From Zoroaster sp. YZ-2022 (lineage: Eukaryota > Echinodermata > Asteroidea > Forcipulatida > Zoroasteridae), in NCBI GenBank assembly GCA_029582265.1, contig CM055817.1:27274258-27338257 (forward strand): a stretch of 64,000 nt of DNA. Direction: 5' to 3'. Each line of letters starts with the position of its first letter. The stretch's first letter is position 1. Shown here in pieces: positions 47,801 to 61,700 of this stretch. Below the pieces are notes generated by a model. It had not been told where the DNA came from and did no database searches. It saw only the letters and a list, made by a program, of their open reading frames with translations. Position numbers and translations under genes: made by a program.

Positions 47801-50800
47801 TTAGATATAAAATTATCGGCCTCCCTTGAAAACTTTAAAAGTTATTCCCAACCATAGAAATGTTTTTTTTTGTAACACTGTATAGTGCTGTATTGTTTGC
47901 GGTGAAACCGCATGCAAGTTGACGGTATTTTACAGAGGGCTAAGTGTCCATGGAGGCCGTTTAAGGTACGAAAAAATTATCCAAATTCAAAAGTATGGTG
48001 TTTTTCTGAAAGGGAGAACGTAAGCTTTAATTTAGATATAAAATTATCGGCCTCCCTTTGAAAACTTTAAAAGTTATTCCCAACCATAGAAATGTTTTTT
48101 TTGTAACACTGTATAGTGCTGTATTGTTTGCGGTGAAACCGCATGCAAGTTGACGGTATTTTACAGAGGGCTATGTGTCCATGGAGGCCGTTTAAGGTAC
48201 GAAAAAATTATCCAAATTCAAAAGTATGGTGTTTTTCTGAAAGGGGAGAACCTAAGCTTTAATTTAGATATAAAATTATCGGCCTCCCTTGAAAACTTTA
48301 AAAGTTATTCCCAACCATAGAAATGTTTTTTTTGTAACACTGTATAGTGCTGTATTGTTTGCGGTGAAACCGCATGCAAGTTGACGGTATTTTACAGAGG
48401 GCTAAGTGTCCATGGAGGCCGTTTAAGGTACGAAATTATCCAAATTCAAAAGTATGGTGTTTTTCTGAAAGGGGAGAACCTAAGCTTTAATTTAGATATA
48501 AAATTATCGGCCTCCCTTGAAAACTTTAAAAGTTATTCCCAACCATAGAAATGTTTTTTTTGTAACACTGTATAGTGCTGTATTGTTTGCGGTGAAACCG
48601 CATGCAAGTTGACCGTATTTTACAGAGGGCTAAGTGTCCATGGAGGCCGTTTAAGGTATGAAAAACTTCCAAAATTAAAAAGTATGGTGTTTTTCTGAAA
48701 GGGGAGAACCTAAGCTTTAATTTAGATATAAAATTATCGGCCTCCCTTGAAAACTTTAAAAGTTATTCCCAACCATAGAAATGTTTTTTTTGTAACACTG
48801 TACAGTGCTGTATTGTTTGCGGTGAAACCGCATGCAAGTTGACGGTATTTTACAGAGGGCTAAGTGTCCATGGAGGCCGTTTAAGGTACGAAAAATTATC
48901 CAAATTCAAAAGTATGGTGTTTTTCTGAAAGGGGAGAACCTAAGCTTTAATTTAGATATAAAATTATCGGCCTCCCTTGAAAACTTTAAAAGTTATTCCC
49001 AACCCTAGAAATGTTTTTTTTGTAACACTGTATAGTGCTGTATTGTTTGCGGTGAAACCGCATGCAAGTTGACGGTATTTTACAGAGGGCTAAGTGTCCA
49101 TGGAGGCCGTTTAAGGTACGAAAAAATTATCCAAATTCAAAAGTATGGTGTTTTTCTGAAAGGGGAGAACCTAAGCTTTAATTTAGATATAAAATTATCG
49201 GCCTCCCTTGAAAACTTTAAAAGTTATTCCCAACCATAGAAATGTTTTTTTTGTAACACTGTATAGTGCTGTATTGTTTGCGGTGAAACCGCATGCAAGT
49301 TGACGGTATTTTACAGAGGGCTAAGTGTCCATGGAGGCCGTTTAAGGTACGAAAAATTATCCAAATTCAAAAGTATGGTGTTTTTCTGAAAGGGGAGAAC
49401 CTAAGCTTTAATTTAGATATAAAATTATCGGCCTCCCTTTGAAAACTTTAAAAGTTATTCCCAACCATAGAAATGTTTTTTTTGTAACACTGTATAGTGC
49501 TGTATTGTTTGCGGTGAAACCGCATGCAAGTTGACGGTATTTTACAGAGGGCTAAGTGTCCATGGAGGCCGTTTAAGGTACGAAAAAATTATCCAAATTC
49601 AAAAGTATGGTGTTTTTCTGAAAGGGAGAACGTAAGCTTTAATTTAGATATAAAATTATCGGCCTCCCTTGAAAACTTTAAAAGTTATTCCCAACCATAG
49701 AAATGTTTTTTTTGTAACACTGTATAGTGCTGTATTGTTTGCGGTGAAACCGCATGCAAGTTGACGGTATTTTACAGAGGGCTAAGTGTCCATGGAGGCC
49801 GTTTAAGGTACGAAATAATTATCCAAATTCAAAAGTATGGTGTTTTTCTGAAAGGGAAGAACCTAAGCTTTAATTTAGATATAAAATTATCGGCCTCCCT
49901 TGAAAACTTTAAAAGTTATTCCCAACCATAGAAATGTTTTTTTTTGTAACACTGTATAGTGCTGTATTGTTTGCGGTGAAACCGCATGCAAGTTGACGGT
50001 ATTTTACAGAGGGCTAAGTGTCCATGGAGGCCGTTTAAGGTACGAAAAAAAAATCCAAATTCAAAAGTATGGTGTTTTTCTGAAAGGGGAGAACCTAAGC
50101 TTTAATTTAGATATAAAATTATCGGCCTCCCTTGAAAACTTTAAAAGTTATTCCCAACCATAGAAATGTTTTTTTGTAACACTGTATAGTGCTGTATTGT
50201 TTGCGGTGAAACCGCATGCAAGTTGACGGTATTTTACAGAGGGCTAAGTGTCCATGGAGGCCGTTTAAGGTACGAAAAATTATCCAAATTCAAAAGTATG
50301 GTGTTTTTCTGAAAGGGGAGAACCTAAGCTTTAATTTAGATATAAAATTATCGGCCTCCCTTGAAAACTTTAAAAGTTATTCCCAACCAAAGAATTTTTT
50401 TTTGTAACACTGTATAGTGCTGTATTGTTTGCGGTGAAACCGCATGCAAGTTGACCGTATTTTACACAGGGCTAAGTGTCCATGGAGGCCGTTTAAGGTA
50501 CGAAATAATTATCCAAATTCAAAAGTATGGTGTTTTTTCTGAAAGGGAGAACCTAAGCTTTAATTTAGATATAAAATTATCGGCCTCCCTTGAAAACTTT
50601 AAAAGTTATTCCCAACCATAGAAATGTTTTTTTTGTAACACTGTATAGTGCTGTATTGTTTGCGGTGAAACCGCATGCAAGTTGACGGTATTTTACAGAG
50701 GGCTAAGTGTCCATGGAGGCCGTTTAAGGTACGAAAAAATTTCCAAATTCAAAAGTATGGTGTTTTTCTGAAAGGGAGAACGTAAGCTTTAATTTAGATA

Positions 50801-52489
50801 TAAAATTATCGGCCTCCCTTGAAAACTTTAAAAGTTATTCCCAACCATAGAAATGTTTTTTTTTGTAACACTGTATAGTGCTGTATTGTTTGCGGTGAAA
50901 CCGCATGCAAGTTGACGGTATTTTACAGAGGGCTGTCTGTCCATGGAGGCCGTTTAAGGTACGAAATAATTATCCAAATTCAAAAGTATGGTGTTTTTCT
51001 GAAAGGGGAGAACCTAAGCTTTAATTTAGATATAAAATTATCGGCCTCCCTTGAAAACTTTAAAAGTTATTCCCAACCATAGAAATATTCTTTTTTGTAA
51101 CACTGTATAGTGCTGTATTGTTTGCGGTGAAACCGCATGCAAGTTGACGGTATTTTACAGAGGGCTAAATGTCCCTGGAGGCCGTTTAAGGTACGAAATA
51201 ATTATCCATATTCAAATGTATGGTGTTTTTCTGAAAGGGAGAACCTAAGCTTTAATTTAGATATAAAATTATCGGCCTCCCTTGAAAACTTTAAAAGTTA
51301 TTCCCAACCATAGAATTGTTTTTTTGTAACACTGTATAGTGCTGTATTGTTTGCGGTGAAACCGCATGCAAGTTGACGGTATTTTACAGAGGGCTAAGTG
51401 TCCATGGAGGCCGTTTAAGGTACGAAAAAATTATCCAAATTCAAAAGTATGGTGTTTTTCTGAAAGGGGAGAACCTAAGCTTTAATTTAGATATAAAATT
51501 ATCGGCCTCCCTTGAAAACTTTAAAAGTTATTCCCAACCATAGAAATGTATTTTTTTTTGTAACACTGTATAGTGCTGTATTGTTTGCGGTGAAACCGCA
51601 TGCAAGTTGACGGTATTTTACAGAGGGCTATGTGTCCATGGAGGCCGTTTAAGGTACGAAATAATTATCCAAATTCAAAAGTATGGTGTTTTTCTGAAAG
51701 GGGAGAACCTAAGCTTTAATTTAGATATAAAATTATCGGCCTCCCTTGAAAACTTTAAAAGTTATTCCCAACCATAGAAATGTTTTTTTTGTAACACTGT
51801 ATAGTGCTGTATTGTTTGCGGTGAAACCGCATGCAAGTTGACGGTATTTTACAGAGGGCTAAGTGTCCATGGAGGCCGTTTAAGGTACGAAATAATTATT
51901 CCAAATTCAAAAGTATGGTGTTTTTCTGAAAGGGGAGAACCTAAGCTTTAATTTAGATATAAAATTATCGGCCTCCCTTGAAAACTTTAAAAGTTATTCC
52001 CAACCATAGAAATGTTTTTTGTAACACTGTATAGTGTTGTATTGTTTGCGGTGAAACCGCATGCAAGTTGACGGTATTTTACAGAGGGCTATGTGTCCAT
52101 GGAGGCCGTTTAAGGTACGAAAAAATATCCAAATTCAAAAGTATGGTGTTTTTCTGAAAGGGAGAACCTAAGCTTTAATTTAGATATAAAATATCGGCCT
52201 CCCTTTGAAAACTTTAAAAGTTATTCCCAACCATAGAAATGTTTTTTTTGTAACACTGTATAGTGCTGTATTGTTTGCGGTGAAACCGCATGCAAGTTGA
52301 CGGTATTTTACAGAGGGCTAAGTGTCCATGGAGGCCGTTTAAGGTACGAAAATTGTTTCCAAATTCAAAAGTATGGTGTTTTTCTGAAAGGAGAGAACCT
52401 AAGCTTTAATTTAGATATAAAATTATCGGCCTCCCTTGAAAACTTTAAAAGTTATTCCCAACCATAGAAATCTTTTTTTTGTAACACTG

Positions 52490-52720
52490 TATAGTGCTGT
52501 ATTGTTTGCGGTGAAACCGCATGCAAGTTGACGGTATTTTACAGAGGGCTATGTGACCATGGAGGCCGTTTAAGGTACTAAAAAATTAACCAAATTCAAA
52601 ATTATGTTTTTTTTCTGAAAGGGGAGAACCTAAGCTTTAATTTAGATATAAAATTATCGGCCTCCATTGAAAAATTTAAAAGTTATTCCCAACCATAGAA
52701 ATGTTTTTTTTGTAACACTG
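52490..52720 (+). repeat. Diverged satellite monomer
   Basis: Carries GTACTAAAAAATTAACC, AAATTATGTTTTTTTTCTG, CCTCCATTG and AAAAATTTAAAAG where the array has GTACGAAAAAATTATCC, AAAGTATGGTGTTTTTCTG, CCTCCCTTG and AAAACTTTAAAAG. Neighbouring copies are normal. Confidence 0.7.
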
Positions 52721-55499
52721 TATAGTGTTGTATTGTTTGCGGTGAAACCGCATGCAAGTTGACGGTATTTTACAGAGGGCTATGTCCATGGAGGCCGTTT
52801 AAGGTACGAAAAAATATCCAAATTCAAAAGTATGGTGTTTTTCTGAAAGGGGAGAACCTAAGCTTTAATTTAGATATAAAATTATCGGCCTCCCTTGAAA
52901 ACTTTAAAAGTTATTCCCAACCATAGAATTTTTTTTTTGTAACACTGTATAGTGCTGTATTGTTTGCGGTGAAACCGCATGCAAGTTGACGGTATTTTAC
53001 AGAGGGCTAAGTGTCCATGGAGGCCGTTTAAGGTACGAAAAAAAATTCCAAATTCAAAAGTATGGTGTTTTTCTGAAAGGGGAGAACCTAAGCTTTAATT
53101 TAGATATAAAATTATCGGCCTCCCTTGAAAACTTTAAAAGTTATTCCCAACCATAGAAATGTATTTTTTTGTAACACTGTATAGTGCTGTATTGTTTGCG
53201 GTGAAACCGCATGCAAGTTGACGGTATTTTACAGAGGGCTAAGTGTCCATGGAGGCCGTTTAAGGTACGAAAAAAAATTCCAAATTCAAAAGTATGGTGT
53301 TTTTCTGAAATGGGAGAACCTAAGCTTTAATTTAGATATAAAATTATCGGCCTCCCTTGAAAACTTTAAAAGTTATTCCCAACCATAGAATTTTTTTTTT
53401 TGTAACACTGTATAGTGCTGTATTGTTTGCGGTGAAACCGCATGCAAGTTGACGGTATTTTACAGAGGGCTAAGTGTCCATGGAGGCCGTTTAAGGTACG
53501 AAAAAATTATCCAAATTCAAAAGTATGGTGTTTTTCTGAAAGGGGAGAACCTAAGCTTTAATTTAGATATAAAATTATCGGCCTCCCTTGAAAACTTTAA
53601 AAGTTATTCCCAACCATAGAAATGTTTTTTTTGTAACACTGTATAGTGATGTATTGTTTGCGGTGAAACCGCATGCAAGTTGATGGTATTTTACAGAGGG
53701 CTATGTGTCCATGGAGGCCGTTTAAGGTACGAAAAATTATCCAAATTCAAAAGTATGGTGTTTTTCTGAAAGGGGAGAACCTAAGCTTTAATTTAGATAT
53801 AAAATTATCGGCCTCCCTTGAAAACTTTAAAAGTTATTCCCAACCATAGAAATGTTTTTTTTGTAACACTGTATAGTGCTGTATTGTTTGCGGTGAAACC
53901 GCATGCAAGTTGACGGTATTTTACAGAGGGCTATGTGTCCATGGAGGCCGTTTAAGGTACGAAAAAATTATCCAAATTCAAAAGTATGGTGTTTTTCTGA
54001 AAGGGGAGAACCTAAGCTTTAATTTAGATATAAAATTATCGGCCTCCCTTGAAAACTTTAAAAGTTATTCCCAACCATAGAAATGTTTTTTTTTGTAACA
54101 CTGTATAGTGCTGTATTGTTTGCGGTGAAACCGCATGCAAGTTGACGGTATTTTACAGAGGGCTATGTGTCCATGGAGGCCGTTTAAGGTACGAAAAATT
54201 ATCCAAATTCAAAAGTATGGTGTTTTTCTGAAAGGGGAGAACCTAAGCTTTAATTTAGATATAAAATTATCGGCCTTTGAAAAACTTTAAAATCTATTCC
54301 CAACCATAGAAATGTTTTTTTTGTAACACTGTATAGTGCTGTATTGTTTGCGGTGAAACCGCATGCAAGTTGACGGTATTTTACAGAGGGCTAAGTGTCC
54401 ATGGAGGCCGTTTAAGGTACGAAAAAATTATCCAAATTCAAAAGTATGGTGTTTTTCTGAAAGGAGAGAACCTAAGCTTTAATTTAGATATACAATTATC
54501 GGCCTCCCTTGAAAACTTTAAAAGTTATTCCCAACCATAGAAATGTTTTTTTTGTAACACTGTATAGTGCTGTATTGTTTGCGGTGAAACCGCATGCAAG
54601 TTGACGGTATTTTACAGAGGGCTATGTGTCCATGGAGGCCGTTTAAGGTACGAAAAAATTATTCAAATTCAAAAGTATGGTGTTTTTCTGAAAGGGGAGA
54701 ACCTAAGCTTTAATTTAGATATAAAATTATCGGCCTCCCTTGAAAACTTTAAAAGTTATTCCCAACCATAGAAATGTTTTTTTTTGTAACACTGTATAGT
54801 GCTGTATTGTTTGCGGTGAAACCGCATGCAAGTTGACGGTATTTTACAGAGGGCTATGTCCATGGAGGCCGTTTAAGGTACGAAAAAAATATCCAAATTC
54901 AAAAGTATGGTGTTTTTCTGAAAGGGGAGAACCTAAGCTTTAATTTAGATATAAAATTATCGGCCTCCCTTGAAAACTTTAAAAGTTATTCCCAACCATA
55001 GAAATGTTTTTTTTTGTAACACTGTATAGTGCTGTATTGTTTGCGGTGAAACCGCATGCAAGTTGACGGTATTTTACAGAGGGCTATGTGTCCATGGAGG
55101 CCGTTTAAGGTACGAAATAATTATTTAAATTCAAAGGTATGGTGTTTTTCTGAAAGGGGAGAACCTAAGCTTTAATTTAGATATAAAATTATCGGCCTTC
55201 CTTGAAAACTTTAAAAGTTATTCCCAACCATAGAATTTTTTTTTGTAACACTGTATAGTGCTGTATTGTTTGCGGTGAAACCGCATGCAAGTTGACCGTA
55301 TTTTACAGAGGGCTATGTCCATGGAGGCCGTTTAAGGTACGAAAAATTATCCAAATTCAAAAGTATGGTGTTTTTCTGAAAGGAGAACCTAAGCTTTAAA
55401 TTTAGATATAAAATTATCGGCCTCCCTTGAAAACTTTAAAAGTTATTCCCAACCCTAGAAATGTTTTTTTTTGTAACACTGTATAGTGCTCTATTGTTT

Positions 55500-55700
55500 G
55501 CGGTGAAACCGCATGCAAGTTGACCGTATTTTACAGAGGGCTAAGTGTCCATGGAGGCCGTTTAAGGTACGAAATAATATATTCAAAAGTATGACGTTTT
55601 TCTAAAAGGGGAGAACCTAAGCTTTAATTTAGATATAAAATTATCGGCCTCCCTTGAAAACTTTAAAAGTTATTCCCAACCATAGAAATGTTTTTTTTGT
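55500..55700 (+). repeat. Satellite monomer with internal ~10-bp deletion
   Basis: The ATTATCCAAATTCAAAAG region is shortened to ATATATTCAAAAG and followed by GTATGACG for GTATGGTG and CTAAAAGG for CTGAAAGG. A local deletion with adjacent substitutions. Confidence 0.7.
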
Positions 55701-58700
55701 AACACTGTATAGTGCTGTATTGTTTGCGGTGAAACCGCATGCAAGTTGACCGTATTTTACAGAGGGCTATGTGTCCATGGAGGCCGTTTAAGGTACGAAA
55801 ATAATTATCCAAATTCAAAAGTATGGTGTTTTTCTGAAAGGGGAGAACCTAAGCTTTAATTTAGAAAAAAAATTATCGGCCTGACTTGAAAACTTTAAAA
55901 GTTATTCCCAACCATAGAAATGTTTTTTTTTGTAACACTGTATAGTGCTGTATTGTTTGCGGTGAAACCGCATGCAAGTTGACGGTATTTTACAGAGGGC
56001 TATGTGTCCATGGAGGCCGTTTAAGGTACGAAAAAAATATCCAAATTCAAAAGTATGGTGTTTTTCTGAAAGGGGAGAACCTAAGCTTTAATTTAGATAT
56101 AAAATTATCGGCCTCCCTTGAAAACTTTAAAAGTTATTCCCAACCATAGAAATGTTTTTTTTGTAACACTGTATAGTGCTGTATTGTTTGCGGTGAAACC
56201 GCATGCAAGTTGACGGTATTTTACAGAGGGCTATGTGTCCATGGAGGCCGTTTAAGGTACGAACAAATTATCCAAATTCAAAAGTATGGTGTTTTTCTGA
56301 AAGGGGAGAACCTAAGCTTTAATTTAAATATAAAATTATCGGCCTCACTTGAAAACTTTAAAAGTTATTCCCAACCCTAGAAATGTTTTTTTTGTAACAC
56401 TGTACAGTGCTGTATTGTTTGCGGTGAAACCGCATGCAAGTTGACGGTATTTTACAGAGGGCTAAGTGTCCATGGAGGCCGTTTAAGGTACGAAAAATTA
56501 TCCAAATTCAAAAGTATGGTGTTTTTCTGAAAGGGGAGAACCTAAGCTTTAATTTAGATATAAAATTATCGGCCTCCCTTGAAAACTTTAAAAGTTATTC
56601 CCAACCATAGAAATGTTTTTTTGAAACACAGTATATTGGTGTATTGTTTGCGGTGTAACCGCATGCAAGTTGACGGTATTTTACAGAGGGCTAAGTCCAT
56701 GGAGGCCGTTTAAGGTACGAAAAAAATATCCAAATTCAAAAGTAGAGGTGTTTTTCTGAAAGGGGAGAACCTAAGCTTTAATTTAGATATAAAATTATCG
56801 GCCTCCCTTGAAAACTTTAAAAGTTATTCCCAACCATAGAAATGTTTTTTTTGTAACACTGTATAGTGCTGTATTGTTTGCGGTGAAACCGCATGCAAGT
56901 TGACGGTATTTTACAGAGGGCTATTGGTCCATGGAGGCCGTTTAATGTACGAAAATTATCCAAATTCAAAAGTATGGTGTTTTTCTGAAAGGGGAGAACC
57001 TAAGCTTTAATTTAGATATAAAATTATCGGCCTCCCTTGAAAACTTTAAAAGTTATTCCCAACCATAGAAATGTTTTTTTTTGTAACACTGTATAGTGCT
57101 GTATTGTTTGCGGTGAAACCGCATGCAAGTTGACGGTATTTTACAGAGGGCTAAGTGTCCATGGAGGCCGTTTAAGGTACGAAAAAATTATCCAAATTCA
57201 AAAGTATGGTGTTTTTCTGAAAGGGGAGAACCTAAGCTTTAATTTAGATATAAAATTATCGGCCTCCCTTGAAAACTTTAAAAGTTATTCCCAACCATAG
57301 AAATGTTTTTTTTGTAACACTGTATAGTGCTGTATTGTTTGCGGTGAAACCGCATGCAAGTTGACGGTATTTTACAGAGGGCTAAGTGTCCATGGAGGCC
57401 GTTTAAGGTACGAAAAAAATTTCCAAATTCAAAAGTATGGTGTTTTTCTGAAAGGGGAGAACCTAAGCTTTAATTTAGATATAAAATTATCGGCCTCCCT
57501 TGAAAACTTTAAAAGTTATTCCCAACCATAGAAATGTTTTTTTTTGTAACACTGTATAGTGCTGTATTGTTTGCGGTGAAACCGCATGCAAGTTGACGGT
57601 ATTTTAAAGAGGGCTAAGTGTCCATGGAGGCCGTTTAAGGTACGAAAAAAAAAATCCAAATTCAAAAGTATGGTGTTTTTCTGAAAGGGGAGAACCTAAG
57701 CTTTAATTTAGATATAAAATTATCGGCCTTCCTTGAAAACTTTAAAAGTTATTCCCAACCATAGAAATCTTTTTTTTTGTAACACTGTATAGTGCTGTAT
57801 TGTTTGCGGTGAAACCGCATGCAAGTTGACGGTATTTTACAGAGGGCTATGTGTCCATGGAGGCCGTTTAAGGTACGAAAAAATTATCCAAATACAAAAG
57901 TATGGTGTTTTTCTGAAAGGGGAGAACCTAAGCTTTAATTTAGATATAAAATTATCGGCCTCCCTTGAAAACTTTAAAAGTTATTCCCAACCATAGAAAT
58001 GTTTTTTTTAACACTGTATAGTGTTGTATTGTTTGCGGTGAAACCGCATGCAAGTTGACGGTATTTTACAGAGGGCTAAGTGTACATGGAGGCCGTTTAA
58101 GGTACGAAATAATTATCCAAATTCAAAAGTATGGTGTTTTTCTGAAAGGGAGAACCTAAGCTTTAATTTAGATATAAAATTATCGGCCTCCCTGAAAACT
58201 TTAAAAGTTATTCCCAACCATAGAAATCTTTTTTTGTAACACTGTATAGTGTTGTATTGTTTGCGGTGAAACCGCATGCAAGTTGACGGTATTTTACAGA
58301 GGGCTATGTCCATGGAGGCCGTTTAAGGTACGAAAAATTATCCAAATTCAAAAGTATGGTGTTTTTCTGAAAGGGAGAACCTAAGCTTTAATTTAGATAT
58401 AAAATTATCGGCCTCCCTTGAAAACTTTAAAAGTTATTCCCAACCATAGAAATGTTTTTTGTAACACTGTATAGTGCTGTATTGTTTGCGGTGAAACCGC
58501 ATGCAAGTTGACGGTATTTTACAGAGGGCTAAGTGTCCATGGAGGCCGTTTAAGGTACGAAATAATTATCCAAATTCAAAAGTATGGTGTTTTTCTGAAA
58601 GGGGAGAACCTAAGCTTTAATTTAGATATAAAATTATCGGCCTCCCTTGAAAACTTTAAAAGTTATTCCCAACCATAGAAATGTTTTTTTTGTAACACTG

Positions 58701-61700
58701 TATAGTGCTGTATTGTTTGCGGTGAAACCGCATGCAAGTTGACGGTATTTTACAGAGGGCTAAGTGTCCATGGAGGCCGTTTAAGGTACGAAAAATTATC
58801 CAAATTCAAAAGTATGGTGTTTTTCTGAAAGGGGAGAACCTAAGCTTTAATTTAGATATAAAATTATCGGCCTCCCTTGAAAACTTTAAAAGTTATTCCC
58901 AACCATAGAAATGTTTTTTTTGTAACACTGTATAGTGCTGTATTGTTTGCGGTGAAACCGCATGCAAGTTGACGGTATTTTACAGAGGGCTAAGTGTCCA
59001 TGGAGGCCGTTTAAGGTACGAAAATAATTTCCAAATTCAAAAGTATGGTGTTTTTCTGAAAGGGGAGAACCTAAGCTTTAATTTAGATATAAAATTATCG
59101 GCCTCCCTTGAAAACTTTAAAAGTTATTCCCAACCATAGAAATGTTTTTTTTGTAACACTGTATAGTGCTGTATTGTTTGCGGTGAAACCGCATGCAAGT
59201 TGACGGTATTTTACAGAGGGCTAAGTGTCCATGGAGGCCGTTTAAGGTACGAAAAAATTATCCAAATTCAAAAGTATGGTGTTTTTCTGAAAGGGGAGAA
59301 CCTAAGCTTTAATTTAGATATAAAATTATCGGCCTCCCTTGAAAACTTTAAAAGTTATTCCCAACCATAGAAATGTTTTTTTTGTAACACTGTATAGTGC
59401 TGTATTGTTTGCGGTGAAACCGCATGCAAGTTGACGGTATTTTACAGAGGGCTAAGTGTCCATGGAGGCCGTTTAAGGTACGAAAAATTATCCAAATTCA
59501 AAAGTATGGTGTTTTTCTGAAAGGGGAGAACCTAAGCTTTAATTTAGATATAAAATTATCGGCCTCCCTTGAAAACTTTAAAAGTTATTCCCAACCATAG
59601 AAATGTTTTTTTTGTAACACTGTATAGTGATGTATTGTTTGCGGTGAAACCGCATGCAAGTTGACGGTATTTTACAGAGGGCTATGTCCATGGAGGCCGT
59701 TTAAGGTATGAAGAAATTATCCAAATTCAAAAGTATGGTGTTTTTCTGAAAGGGGAGAACCTAAGCTTTAATTTAGATATAAAATTATCGGCCTCCCTTG
59801 AAAACTTTAAAAGTTATTCCCAACCATAGAAATGTTTTTTTGTAACACTGTATAGTGCTTGATTGTTTGAGGTGAAACCGCATGCAAGTTGACGGTATTT
59901 TACAGAGGGCTATGTCCATGGAGGCCGTTTAAGGTACGAAATAATTATCCAAATTCAAAAGTATGGTGTTTTTCTGAAAGGGGAGAACCTAAGCTTTAAT
60001 TTAGATATAAAATTATCGGCCTCCCTTGAAAACTTTAAAAGTTATTCCCAACCATAGAAATGTTTTTTTGTAACACTGTATAGTGCTGTATTGTTTGCGG
60101 TGAAACCGCTTGCAAGTTGACGGTATTTTACAGAGGGCTAAGTGTCCATGGAGGCCGTTTAAGGTACGAAATAATTATCCAAATTCAAAAGTATGGTGTT
60201 TTTCTGAAAGGAGAGAACCTAAGCTTTAATTTAGATATAAAATTATCGGCCTCCCTTGAAAACTTTAAAAGTTATTCCCAACCATAGAAATGTTTTTTTT
60301 TTAACACTGTATAGTGATGTATTGTTTGCCGTGAAACCGCATGCAAGTTGACGGTATTTTACAGAGGGCTATGTGTCCATGGAGGCCGTTTAAGGTACGA
60401 AATAATTATCCAAATTCAAAAGTATGGTGTTTTTCTGAAAGGGGAGAACCTAAGCTTTAATTTAGATATAAAATTATCGGCCTCCCTTGAAAACTTTAAA
60501 AGTTATTCCCAACCATAGAAATGTTTTTTTTGTAACACTGTATAGTGCTGTATTGTTTGCGGTGAAACCGCATGCAAGTTGACGGTATTTTACAGAGGGC
60601 TAAGTGTCCATGGAGGCCGTTTAAGGTACGACAAAATTATCCAAATTCAAAAGTATGGTGTTTTTCTGAAAGGAGAGAACCTAAGCTTTAATTTAGATAT
60701 AAAATTATCGGCCTCCCTTGAAAACTTTAAAAGTTATTCCCAACCATAGAAATGTTTTTTTTGTAACACTGTATAGTGCTGTATTGTTTGCGGTGAAACC
60801 GCATGCAAGTTGACCGTATTTTACAGAGGGCTAAGTGTCCATGGAGGCCGTTTAAGGTACGAAAATTATCCAAATTCAAAAGTATGGTGTTTTTCTGAAA
60901 GGGGAGAACCTAAGCTTTAATTTAGATATAAAATTATCGGCCTCCCTTGAAAACTTTAAAAGTTATTCCCAACCATAGAAATGTTTTTTTTGTAACACTG
61001 TATAGTGCTGTATTGTTTGCGGTGAAACCGCATGCAAGTTGACGGTATTTTACAGAGGGCTATGTCCATGGAGGCCGTTTAAGGTACGAAAAAATTATCC
61101 AAATTCAAAAGTATGGTGTTTTTCTGAAAGGGGAGAACCTAAGCTTTAATTTAGATATAAAATTATCGGCCTCCCTTGAAAACTTTAAAAGTTATTCCCA
61201 ACCATAGAAATGTTTTTTTTTTTTGTAACACTGTATAGTGCTGTATTGTTTGCGGTGAAACCGCATGCAAGTTGACGGTATTTTACAGAGGGCTAAGTGT
61301 CCATGGAGGCCGTTTAAGGTACGAAAATTGTTTCCAAATTCAAAAGTATGGTGTTTTTCTGAAAGGGGAGAACCTAAGCTTTAATTTAGATATAAAATTA
61401 TCGGCCTCCCTTGAAAACTTTAAAAGTTATTCCCAACCATAGAAATCTTTTTTTTGTAACACTGTATAGTGCTGTATTGTTTGCGGTGAAACCGCATGCA
61501 AGTTGACGGTATTTTACAGAGGGCTAAGTGTCCATGGAGGCCGTTTAAGGTACGAAAAAATTATCCAAATTCAAAAGTATGGTGTTTTTCTGAAAGGGGA
61601 GAACCTAAGCTTTAATTTAGATATAAAATTATCGGCCTCCCTTGAAAACTTTAAAAGTTATTCCCAACCATAGAAATGTTTTTTTTTGTAACACTGTATA

